This document shows, piece after piece, positions 15,037 through 22,920 of a DNA stretch of 43,751 nucleotides; the first letter of the stretch is position 1; every line of letters starts with the position of its first letter. A program made the position numbers and the translations under genes. The DNA is taken from contig JABEUQ010000068.1 of the NCBI GenBank assembly GCA_013044265.1, positions 1-43,751 of the forward strand. The letters are read 5' to 3'. The notes beneath the pieces were generated by a model. That model searched no databases, was not told the DNA's origin, and saw only the letters and a list, made by a program, of their open reading frames with translations. This stretch comes from Acidimicrobiaceae bacterium (lineage in GTDB: Bacteria > Actinomycetota > Acidimicrobiia > Acidimicrobiales > RAAP-2).

Positions 15037-17409
15037 ATGGTTGATAATTCCCCGCTGAGAGTACGAGGTTCGCGCGCGCATTCGATCGCGTCGCGGCGAA
15101 CGCTGCGTGAAGTCGCTGCCGTTGGCTGGCTCATCCTCATCGCCGTGGCACTTCTCGCGCCGGCGCTCGCCCACGGCAGTTCCCTCGGCCCCTACGACAT
15201 TTTGAGCCAATTCGGCCTCACTAATAATCCGCACGTGGGCGTGCATAATTTGGTCAACTCCGACGAAATCCAGGAGTTCATCCCTTGGCAGGCGCTCGCC
15301 TGGCTGCAGGTACACGCCGGACACCTGCCACTGTGGAATCCCTTTAGCATGCTCGGGCTGCCGCTCGCCTTCAACTTTCAGTCAGCCCCCTTCGGTCCCA
15401 CCGTGGCGATTGGTTACCTATTTCCGCTCTCGTTAGCGCATAGCGCCACCGTGGTGGCTCGCCTGATCATCGCCGGAAGTGGTGCGTACCTTTTCGCTCG
15501 GGTTCTGCGACTGGGCATCGTACCAGCACTGATCGTTGCCACCATCTTCGAGCTCTGCGGGGCCTTCAGCGTGTGGCTCGGGGACTACCCGGCGGGTGCC
15601 ATGGCCTGGTTGGGGTGGATACTCGCCTGCTCGGTGCTCGTGCTGCGAGGTCGGCGTCGGGTCGTCTCGGTGGGTCTGCTCGCTCTCACGTTGGCCTTCG
15701 CGTTCCTCGAAGGCGAACCCCAGATCGCGGCCGTAGTGGTGGGGGTCGTCATGGTCTTCGCGCTCGTCATGGCGACCGATCTTCGGCGCTCGCGAAGCCC
15801 TCGAGCAGCGTGGTCGGCGCTGTTGGACCATGGTCTGGGTCTCGTCGCTGCCACCGCGTTGGTTGCGCCGATTTACCTGCCGGGCATCCAATTGAGTTTG
15901 GCCGGGTCGCGCAGTATCGGACCGCCGATCTCGGGACTGCCCCTCTACGACCTCTCTCATTTGCTCTTCTCTGATTACAACGGACTACCCACGTCGCTCG
16001 CCACAGTCATTGGTCCCGACAACCTCTACGTGTCCATGCTCTACGTGGGGACGATCGCGCTCGTGCTGGCCGTGACGTCGCTCGCACTTTGGCGTCAACG
16101 GCGCGAAGTCGTAGCCTTGACACTGGCCGCCACCATTCTCCTGGTCCTCTTGTTCGCCAGTCCGGTCTTGTCACTCCTGCACCACGTGCCTTTGCTCAAC
16201 GTCTTTCGCCTGCAACTCGCTACGACGGCGCTCGATTTCTGTGTTGCCGTGCTGGCTGGATTCGGCGCACACGCACTTTTGGCTCAACGAGGGCAACGTC
16301 TCGTGGAGACCTGGTACCGGGTGGGAATCGCTCTTCTAGCGTGTTGCCTCCTCGTATTCGGTGCCCTGCTGATCTTTAACGTCAGCCATTTACCTACACC
16401 AATGTGGAACCTTCGACGAGGGAGCTTCTTCTGGCCACTCGTCGGCCTCGGTGCCGGTGCTCTCGTACTTTTCACTCGATGGTTGACTGGCAGGCGTGCG
16501 GTCCTCGACCCTCAGTCGCGAGTAGCGAGGCGACGTAGTCGTTCTAGTCGGGCGGGTCTTGTCGAAATCTGGGCGCTGCTCCTAGTCGAGACGGCGTTCT
16601 TGTTAAGTGCTGGCGTGGGCATCGTGTCGTCGAGCCCGGGGTATCTCCCCACGAACAACGCGGTCACGTCGCTGCAACGCATCGTGGGCTCCTCGCTGGT
16701 GGGTTTTGGCAGGTGCGCGGCGAACGCCTTCCCGTCAACTGGACTGGTTCCCGATATAAACCTCGCCTACGGGGTGAGTGAATTCGCGGCCTACGATCCC
16801 ATACTGCCGCGTTCATATCATGCTTCCTACGGAGCGGCGACAGGCACCTCCGCCAAGTTGCTCGCCCCCTACGGCCTCTTCTGTCCCGCGATCACCTCGG
16901 CATCCCTCGCTCGTCTCTACGGCGTTTCTTACATCATCGAGCCGCCTGGTGTGCCCGGACCATCGGGAACTCGCCTGGTGGCGAAGCTGCTGGGTGAGGG
17001 GCTCTTTGCGGTGCCAGGGTCCGGGAGAGTCACGCTCGTCGCACTCGATTCAAAAGGCCCCGCAGTCGTGCAGCCATCGAGTCAACCCAGTCCCAGCACC
17101 TGGCGTATTGAAGTGACGGCGAAGCGACCCTCGCTGCTGCAGTTACGCATCTCCAACGTGCCCGGCTGGCAGGCCGAAATCAACGGTCGACCTCTGCAAC
17201 TCACATCCTTCGATCACGCAATGTTGCAAGCCGCCGTGCCGAGCGGAAACTACGTCGTTACGCTGCGCTACTGGCCCAAGACCTTGAGTATCGGTCTTAT
17301 CCTTTGCGCCGCAGCAACTCTCACCCTGGTCGGTGCATTGATTATTGCCGGTCTGTGGACACGCAGGTCGCGACATCATTCACGTGCTGAGCTGTCGAGT
17401 CGCTCCTGA
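15037..17409 (+). CDS. YfhO-like multi-spanning membrane protein
   Basis: A 790-residue protein with about 12 or more membrane segments. The region after the first helix (about residues 60-110) has the family pattern EFIPWQALAWLQVHAGHLPLW followed by NPFSMLGLPLAFNFQS, and about 140-160 reads GSGAYLFARVLRLG. The C-terminal beta domain contains NVPGWQAEINGRPLQLTSFD and SGNYVVTLRYWPKTLSIGLI, matching the 'PGW-x-A-x-x-(D/N)G' end of YfhO proteins. In Bacillus, YfhO is linked to glycosylation of lipoteichoic acid; related proteins are GT-C-like. A role in modifying a cell-envelope glycan is inferred. A possible leaderless promoter lies at its start. Confidence 0.75.
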   Translation: MVDNSPLRVRGSRAHSIASRRTLREVAAVGWLILIAVALLAPALAHGSSLGPYDILSQFGLTNNPHVGVHNLVNSDEIQEFIPWQALAWLQVHAGHLPLWNPFSMLGLPLAFNFQSAPFGPTVAIGYLFPLSLAHSATVVARLIIAGSGAYLFARVLRLGIVPALIVATIFELCGAFSVWLGDYPAGAMAWLGWILACSVLVLRGRRRVVSVGLLALTLAFAFLEGEPQIAAVVVGVVMVFALVMATDLRRSRSPRAAWSALLDHGLGLVAATALVAPIYLPGIQLSLAGSRSIGPPISGLPLYDLSHLLFSDYNGLPTSLATVIGPDNLYVSMLYVGTIALVLAVTSLALWRQRREVVALTLAATILLVLLFASPVLSLLHHVPLLNVFRLQLATTALDFCVAVLAGFGAHALLAQRGQRLVETWYRVGIALLACCLLVFGALLIFNVSHLPTPMWNLRRGSFFWPLVGLGAGALVLFTRWLTGRRAVLDPQSRVARRRSRSSRAGLVEIWALLLVETAFLLSAGVGIVSSSPGYLPTNNAVTSLQRIVGSSLVGFGRCAANAFPSTGLVPDINLAYGVSEFAAYDPILPRSYHASYGAATGTSAKLLAPYGLFCPAITSASLARLYGVSYIIEPPGVPGPSGTRLVAKLLGEGLFAVPGSGRVTLVALDSKGPAVVQPSSQPSPSTWRIEVTAKRPSLLQLRISNVPGWQAEINGRPLQLTSFDHAMLQAAVPSGNYVVTLRYWPKTLSIGLILCAAATLTLVGALIIAGLWTRRSRHHSRAELSSRS

Positions 17410-17692
17410 GTTCTAACCGGTCACGCCGTGACATCGACTCACCACTTTCGGGCCATGTTCCGACCCCGCAGAGTTTTCGCCTGATGTCGGAGTACAGCGC
17501 GAGACCGCGAAGGATTGAACCTAAGTGAGGCAGAGCGCTGACTTCGATGAAGGGCCCGCGAAAGGAGACGGTGGGAGTCCGTGAGTGAAATATCGATTTT
17601 GTCAACGGATTATTTATCAACCCGCCGCCACCCCGCTCGGGCGGGTGTGGGCTGACCACAACGATTGGTGAAGGCGTGCGTCACGACTCTTT
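17410..17692. other. Non-coding stretch at the start of a decayed region
   Basis: No gene-like frame. It contains a GC-rich imperfect dyad near 17620-17647 (CCCGCC / GGCGGG) without a T-run, which could mark the transcript end of the upstream YfhO-like gene. It leads into two gene remnants. Confidence 0.4.
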
Positions 17693-18057
17693 TTAAGGCG
17701 TCTCGGGTGACACTCGCCGCTGACGCGACCGTGCACGGTGGCGAACTAGGGCTTTGTGGATTTCGTCAATGGCGAGAAGTGCGAGGCCGAAGCCAAGAGC
17801 ATCAGCCAGTCCGTGACGCTCAAGGCAGTCGTGTTGAAGACGCCCTGCAAGAACGGCACGTAACTGACGCAAGCCATAAAACCGAGACCGACGAGACCAG
17901 CGCCGAGGAGAGCGGGATTGGAAAACAGACTCATCCGCATCACGCTCTCGCGATCCGTGCGCACGGTGAGGCTGTTGAAGAACTGGCTCACCACGATGCT
18001 GCCCTGGGTCATGGTCAGGGCCTCTCGATAAGTGGAATTGGATGCGGTGAAGTCGGC
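17693..18057 (-). pseudogene. C-terminal remnant of a cation-transporting P-type ATPase
   Basis: The leftward frame matches the last membrane helices of calcium-type P-type ATPases: ADFTASNSTYREALTMTQGS, then FFNSLTVRTDRESVMRMSLF, FSNPALLGAG, then SYVPFLQGVFNTTALSVTDW. Near 17800 the frame breaks. In the original frame the protein ends in nonsense (ASHFSPLTKSTKP), while one base over it continues as LGFGLALLAIDEIHKALV, the normal family ending, to a TAA at 17693-17695. No upstream ATPase (P-loop DKTGT, hinge) is present. It is therefore a 5'-deleted, frameshifted fragment. Confidence 0.8.
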
Positions 18058-18317
18058 GAAGGGGAGGTGGGCACTATGAATGCGCCGAGTGATATTTCCG
18101 AAAACGTGAGACGGTGGCGTCGGTAGACGCCATTCCCTTGGTCATCGATGGAGAGATCGAGGGGTGCCACGGTGTGTCTCAATGATGTCTCGGGCGTGCG
18201 ACGAGGACCGCGGACGCTGCGATTGATCAGAGAGATCAACCAGTTTGTGATGTCGACGGCGAGTCACGTCAATCCCCTCCAGCGTGAGCGACGTTCTGGT
18301 CACCTACGGTTCGTAGT

Positions 18318-18554
18318 AGTTGGGACGGGTTGGGTGGGAACAGTTTCGCAGAACGTGATCGGTACATCGACATCGCCGCCGCCGAGGCCACTGGGTACCT
18401 CTACCTTGGCATCATCTCGGCGCGGGGCTGAGAGAACACTGCACAGGGTCCGGAGGGTTGGCTCCGCGCACCAGAACCACAGAGGTGGCGGAAGATCTCG
18501 CTGATCAACCTGAAGACGAACCCGGGCGAGAACTCGCTGAACGCTTCAATATAA
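18318..18554 (+). pseudogene. Unidentified coding-like fragment with an in-frame stop
   Basis: One plus-strand frame reads like protein on both sides of a TGA at 18429-18431: SFAERDRYIDIAAAEATGYL before it and WRKISLINLKTNPGENSLNA after it, closing with TAA at 18552-18554. I cannot name the family. It lies just upstream of the HD-GYP remnant and may have been a neighbour gene or its N-terminal part. The call rests on composition only. Confidence 0.3.
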
Positions 18555-18558
18555 GGTC

Positions 18559-19005
18559 GTGTGTAGCAGTACCTTTCGCAACATGGGGTGCGAGGGGGTA
18601 CTGACCTTTTTCGCTACCGCGGCGATTGCTACTCACATGGGAGTGAACGAGTTGATGGCCGGACTCGTCCGCCGCAGCGGTGATGTGCATGACATTGGCC
18701 AGATTGCCATACCCGCTGAAATCCTTTCTCGACCTGATCGACTCAGTTACCTCGATTACGAGATGGGCAAGGGCTAAACGACGGTCGGTTACCACATTCT
18801 TTCGAAGGTGTCCTAGTCCTGGGCGATCGCCGAAGTCGCTTTGTCGCTCGACGAACCTCACGATGGTTCGGGCTACCCCTCGGGTCTGTGCGATCGGAGT
18901 GTTTTCCTCTCGGCGAGGATTGTCGTGGTGGCCGACGCCGTTGAGAGTTGCCAGGCGATATTCAAGGTAGGGAATGATTTCGAGTCGTTTCGACCACCGA
19001 GTTGA
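18559..19005 (+). pseudogene. Decayed HD-GYP-domain phosphodiesterase remnant
   Basis: The frame carries an HD-GYP core: AAIATHMGVNELMAGLV, the HD motif in VHDIGQIAIPAEILSRP, then RLSYLDYEMGKG. It then meets an in-frame TAA (18775-18777). The same frame continues with TTVGYHILSKVS, a TAG (18814-18816), and then SWAIAEVALSL, DGSGYPSGL (the GYP motif) and FLSARIVVVADAVES. The conserved H-H-E metal residues after the second stop are degraded (LDEP where HHE is expected). HD-GYP proteins break down cyclic-di-GMP; this copy cannot. A 206-codon leftward open frame over the same bases is a shadow. Confidence 0.8.
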
Positions 19006-19161
19006 TGGAAACGTCCGAGACGGGACTCCCCGCTGATTTGTCTCCTCGCTCAACGGATACGACGGACCTCGGTACAGTAGATAAGTGCTCATAATCGCCT
19101 CAACGCCTTGTGGCACGTGCCGCACGCCGTTGTTGCCCGAAACTCGTGAAGTAGGAATACC

Positions 19162-20199
19162 ATGCCAGCTCTGACCGCTAGTGCCAATGACGTGATGCGT
19201 CGCGCCATTGCCAAGATGGACTCCGAAGCGGTGATGCGTATCGTGGACGCTCTACAGATCAAGGGATCCAAGCTCAGCGCCGTCATTGCGGTGCCGCTGC
19301 GTAACTTGCAAAAGAAACGCGACGTGACAGCCTTCGCGACGGGATCGCCTATCGACGCCGTGTCAGGTTTGCTGGAACTGCTCGCCATGGAGCCCCTGGA
19401 GAAGGTCATTGAAGCGCTGGGCGAGCACGCCGAGACCCCCACATACGATGAGTTACTCGCTGCTATTACTACGTTGCGCGGTGCGTCACTGAGTGAGGAC
19501 GAACTTGTCGCGGTGCTCGCCTTCGCCATTGGCCACGACTTCCCGGCTGCCCCGCATTGTCGTCGGATCCTGGGCGAGGATGAGACACTCGCACTGCCCG
19601 AGATCGAGGTGTCGATTGGTCACGCTTCGATTTTGTCGCCCAAGGTGGTGGACGAAACAGTGCGTGAACAGCGACGAGCACGTCGCGAAGAGGAGAAGGT
19701 CCGCAAGCAGGCGCAAGCGGCCAAGGCTAAGGCCGACAAGTCGGGGCCGAAGAGCAAAGTGGAAAAGAAGAAGCATACCCCTTCGACGACGGTCACCGGC
19801 GTGACGGCGCACAATGCAACCTTGCTCGCGAGCGCCCTCGAGGTAACGCGTCGAGCGGTAGCTTTGACACCGGCCGAAGCCGCGGTCTACGACGCGACGC
19901 ATCCCTTGGCCGGCTGGGTCGTGACTACCGAAGTCCCTTTTGACGACGTTGACCCGATCATTCCCGAGCAACAATCTAAGATCCGTCCGGCGGTGGTGGT
20001 CGCGGCCTCCAATGAAGGACTCCTGGTACGCGGTATTTACACCAACGCGTCGCCGACGCGCAGCCTCTTCTCGCCCTGGCGCCGGATGGGCCTGGATCAC
20101 GTGTCCTACATCGAAGTGACACGCAGCGTCGTTTCTGCGCAAGCGGAAGTGAATCGCTTGGGCGCCTTAAGCGCCGAGGAATGGAATGCCTTGATTTGA
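19162..20199 (+). CDS. Two-domain protein with a possible PemK/MazF-fold C-terminus
   Basis: A 345-residue protein in three parts. Residues 1-125 are helical. Residues 165-207 form a strongly basic, Lys/Arg/Ala-rich linker. Residues about 250-345 carry a compact beta domain with VPFDDVDPIIPEQQSKIRPA, VVVAASNEGLLVRGIYTN and SLFSPWRRMGLDHVSYIEVT. The 'x-Q-x-K-x-RPAVVV' strand followed by a basic loop and a closing L-G-x-L-S-x-E-E-W helix resembles the PemK/MazF RNase fold. Nothing like an antitoxin gene is adjacent, so a classic toxin-antitoxin pair is unlikely. AAGTAGGA precedes the ATG. Nucleic-acid binding is inferred from the linker and fold; the molecular role is unknown. Confidence 0.6.
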   Translation: MPALTASANDVMRRAIAKMDSEAVMRIVDALQIKGSKLSAVIAVPLRNLQKKRDVTAFATGSPIDAVSGLLELLAMEPLEKVIEALGEHAETPTYDELLAAITTLRGASLSEDELVAVLAFAIGHDFPAAPHCRRILGEDETLALPEIEVSIGHASILSPKVVDETVREQRRARREEEKVRKQAQAAKAKADKSGPKSKVEKKKHTPSTTVTGVTAHNATLLASALEVTRRAVALTPAEAAVYDATHPLAGWVVTTEVPFDDVDPIIPEQQSKIRPAVVVAASNEGLLVRGIYTNASPTRSLFSPWRRMGLDHVSYIEVTRSVVSAQAEVNRLGALSAEEWNALI

Positions 20200-20330
20200 G
20201 CGCCGCTACTGGGGTGTTGGGGGATGCTTCGCGTGAGTGGTCAGGCCACGTAAATCGTGAGGAAGATGGAGTCACTACCATTCGTGTCGGCACTTCGGGT
20301 TGGACGAGGGAAGCGGTTGTGAATCGGTGA
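20181..20330 (+). pseudogene. Possible N-terminal remnant of a DUF72-like gene
   Basis: A short frame overlapping the end of the previous gene reads GVTTIRVGTSGWTRE just before its TGA at 20328-20330. DUF72 proteins typically begin with a strand ending in I-R-I/V-G-T-S-G-W. Only about a dozen residues match, so chance is possible. The rest of this 235-base intergenic region (20200-20434) has no gene; a small GC hairpin sits near 20383-20396. Confidence 0.25.
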
Positions 20331-20434
20331 ATCACCTCGGCTTGAAGTGAGCCAGAGCGCTCTCGAATTGACTACGTCGGGTCGGTCCGGGGACCGGACG
20401 TATGATTTCAAATCCTCACTGTTGTGTCCAGCGT

Positions 20435-21211
20435 CTATGCGGTGGTCACGGTCTCGGTGAGTGAACGTCGAGATGCTCGCCACCAAGTGACCACTCCGGC
20501 CAGCGATAGCGCGAGACCGGCCAACTGCACTCCGACGGAGCCCGAGTGTGATTGTTGACCGAGCAACCATCGCTCGTCGAAGGCGCGTACGAGTCCCCAG
20601 ATGATCATGCCGACGGCGCTGATCACGCCAACGGCGCGGGCAGCCCATTTTGCTTCGAGGCGCAAAAGCAGTAACCACAACATTGCGTCTTCACTGCCTT
20701 GGATCAAGGGCACCGGGACGCGTTTGCCAACTTGGCCCACGTAGTGCATACCGAACCAAGAAGTCGTTTCGTGACCTCCACCGTTGACCATGAACTGGGG
20801 ACCGAGGACTCGACCGAGGGCCCAACCCGCTACGAGCGCGGGTATGAGGGCGTCGGTGAAAGCAGTCAGTTTCGTTCCGGGCCACCAGCGCCGTTGCGCG
20901 ATGATTCCTACTGGTAACGCGAATCCGATGCCCCCAAAGCTAGCGAGGCCGCCTTGCCACACCGCAATCCATCGAGCCGGGTGGCCGGAATAGTAACTCC
21001 AGTTGGTGACGATGTTGGCGAGTCGGGCGCCCACGAGGCCCGCCACGATCAAAGCAATGGTGTAACGAGCGAAGGGACTGGTATCGATGCCGCTACGGCG
21101 CAGGCGGCGCTCGGCGTAAAGATACGCGACGTAGGCGGCAATGCCCAGTCCCAACCCGTAAAGGTGAAAGATGAACGGTCCAAGGTGAATGGAGGTGGGT
21201 ACGCCCGACAT
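20435..21211 (-). CDS. Lgt-like membrane protein (diverged prolipoprotein diacylglyceryl transferase)
   Basis: A 258-residue protein with about seven membrane helices in the Lgt pattern: HLGPFIFHLYGLGLGIA at the start, GARLANIVTNW, WQGGLASFGGIGFALPVG, and ALGRVLGPQFMVNGGG. True Lgt attaches diacylglycerol to lipoprotein cysteines. Several key positions differ: the conserved His before the GG pair is Phe (SFGG), and the Asn after the signature Arg (R134) is not kept. It may be a relative with altered function. I start at the ATG at 21211, two bases after the hydrolase stop (TAG-CA-ATG); the longer frame would overlap that gene. The two genes are probably coupled. Confidence 0.65.
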   Translation of the reverse strand: MSGVPTSIHLGPFIFHLYGLGLGIAAYVAYLYAERRLRRSGIDTSPFARYTIALIVAGLVGARLANIVTNWSYYSGHPARWIAVWQGGLASFGGIGFALPVGIIAQRRWWPGTKLTAFTDALIPALVAGWALGRVLGPQFMVNGGGHETTSWFGMHYVGQVGKRVPVPLIQGSEDAMLWLLLLRLEAKWAARAVGVISAVGMIIWGLVRAFDERWLLGQQSHSGSVGVQLAGLALSLAGVVTWWRASRRSLTETVTTA

Positions 21212-21213
21212 TG

Positions 21214-22329
21214 CTAGCCGCTGACGCGACCAATTCCCGCGAAACCCCATCCCAAACGTACTGGCGTGATGTGCACTTGGTACCCGGTCTGGGGAGCCTC
21301 AATCATGTTGCCGCCACCGACGTACATCGCAACGTGCTCGTCGCCGCCGTAACCGTAGAACAAGAGGTCCCCGGGCTGGATGTCCCAGAGAGGCACTCGC
21401 ACGGTGTCGGCGAATTGCGCACCCGAATAGTGCGGTAGGGACACTCCCACGGCATCGTAGGCCAACATCACGAGTCCTGAGCAATCGACACCGCTACGTG
21501 AGGCGCCACCCCATTGGTACCACACCCCCAAGTACGATTCGGCCGCGGCGACCGCCGCAGCTCCGAGGGGGTCGGGCGGGGGAGCCGCTCCCGAGCTGGG
21601 CTGCGGCGCGGCAATGGCGGTGGTGACTGCCCTGACCGAAGCGGCGGCGGCGGCGGCCTTAATGGCGTTGTAGTACGCCGAGATCTGCCCTTCAACTTGG
21701 GAGCGTGCTTGCTGGATGTTGGCCTGGAGGGTCAAGTACTGCTGGTAGTTGGCTTTGGCGGCATTCGCCACCGCCGAGGCCTGGGCCATTTCAGAGTTGA
21801 GGAGTCCGCGCTCCTGTGTCAACTGGACCCGATTGGTCTTGAGGCTCGCAATGACCGAGCCAATGTTGCCAGTGGCTAATTGGTTATAGACGTCGGTTGC
21901 TCCCACGTTGGCGGCGTTGGCGTTGAACAGAGGATTACTGTTGGCCGCCGAACCATTGGTCACGTAGGCGAAGACCGCGTCGGCCTTGAGTCGGGCGTTG
22001 TCGGTGACTACCTGGCCCTGAATACCGGCCACGATGGCCTTGGTGTTCGCAATGGTGTTGACGATCTGGGCGTACTTAAGGTGCGCTAAGTCGTACTTCT
22101 GACCAAGGTATTGCACTTGGGAACCGACGCGTTGAATCTGGTTATAGAGGTCTGCCGCACGCTGTTTCTCCTGAGCGATGGTCATTGCTCCGGCGGGGCG
22201 CGACAACACGGTCACCGCACTGGTGGACACGACGACCGCGGCGAGCGTGGTGAGAATCCACCGAGACTTTTGCGGTCTGCTCGCGAGTCGAAGCGTCGAG
22301 AGGCGTCCGAGACGCTCGACGTGAGTCAT
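21214..22329 (-). CDS. Secreted NlpC/P60 peptidoglycan endopeptidase with coiled-coil domain
   Basis: A 371-residue exported cell-wall hydrolase. A signal peptide covers about residues 1-47 (WILTTLAAVVVSTSAVTVL then RPAGA-M). A long coiled coil (about 48-230) resembles the RipA/CwlO autoinhibitory region, followed by a Pro/Ala linker and the NlpC/P60 domain (256-371). Catalytic residues are C283 in GVDCSGLVMLAY, H332 in DEHVAMYVG and E344 in MIEAP, the Cys-His-Glu set known from mycobacterial RipA. I chose the ATG at 22329 because it places the signal peptide properly; the frame is open 34 codons further upstream. It should cut stem peptides of peptidoglycan during division. Confidence 0.88.
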   Translation of the reverse strand: MTHVERLGRLSTLRLASRPQKSRWILTTLAAVVVSTSAVTVLSRPAGAMTIAQEKQRAADLYNQIQRVGSQVQYLGQKYDLAHLKYAQIVNTIANTKAIVAGIQGQVVTDNARLKADAVFAYVTNGSAANSNPLFNANAANVGATDVYNQLATGNIGSVIASLKTNRVQLTQERGLLNSEMAQASAVANAAKANYQQYLTLQANIQQARSQVEGQISAYYNAIKAAAAAASVRAVTTAIAAPQPSSGAAPPPDPLGAAAVAAAESYLGVWYQWGGASRSGVDCSGLVMLAYDAVGVSLPHYSGAQFADTVRVPLWDIQPGDLLFYGYGGDEHVAMYVGGGNMIEAPQTGYQVHITPVRLGWGFAGIGRVSG

Positions 22330-22478
22330 GGGTGCAAGGCTACCTTCTCGGCGAGCGCCAGCATCCGACTGGAGCATAAATTTCAGGTAAAGTCCCTGTT
22401 CAAAGGATTTGAATTTATAGGTTTCGACCAATTTTTGATCGAGAAAATGCTCGTTTGAGCATTGTCTAGGCTGGATGT

Positions 22479-22910
22479 ATGAACGTCACCATGTTGCTCG
22501 CTGATTCCGCCCAAGTCGCCGATGGAAAGTTGTACATCCTCGGAGGTGGCTGGTCACTGAGCGGACCCGAACCAGTGCCCTCGGCGGTCGCTATCAAGGT
22601 CGAAGTTGATACGCACGAGTTTGATCGGATGCATCACTGGGAATTGTTCTTGGAGGACGCTGACGGACAGTTGGTGCAATTCGACTCACCCCAAGGTCCT
22701 CAGACCATTGAGATTCGAGGCGACTTCTCAGCGAGCGCACCCGAGGGTGTGCCCGTGGGCACCCCCGTGGACGTGCCGATCGCGGTGAATCTTGGACCGA
22801 TTCCCCTGAGCCCGAACTCTCGTTTCACCTGGCGTCTCGTCATCGATGGTGATTCACTCGACGGCAGCACGGCGTCGTTCTCGACGCGGCCACTCCCCGC
22901 TGTCATTTAA
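22479..22910 (+). CDS. DUF6941-like protein of unknown function
   Basis: A 143-residue soluble protein. The N-terminus NVTMLLADSAQVADGKLYIL followed by GGGWSLSGPEPVP is the typical opening of the DUF6941 group, followed by a beta-rich body and the segment ELFLEDADGQLV. There are no signal peptide, membrane helices or cysteines. No biochemical role is known to me. MutY follows after ten bases, suggesting co-transcription. The upstream gap to the hydrolase gene (22330-22478) is AT-richer than the surroundings and probably holds both divergent promoters. Confidence 0.7.
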   Translation: MNVTMLLADSAQVADGKLYILGGGWSLSGPEPVPSAVAIKVEVDTHEFDRMHHWELFLEDADGQLVQFDSPQGPQTIEIRGDFSASAPEGVPVGTPVDVPIAVNLGPIPLSPNSRFTWRLVIDGDSLDGSTASFSTRPLPAVI

Positions 22911-22920
22911 GCAAGCCGCG

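Noticed and set aside
18505..19125. 206-codon leftward open frame
   Set aside because: It overlaps the HD-GYP remnant, whose family motifs are read on the plus strand; the leftward product shows no motif.
20380..20430. tRNA-like sequence (TTTCAAATCC next to a GC hairpin)
   Set aside because: No cloverleaf could be built; the acceptor and anticodon stems are missing.
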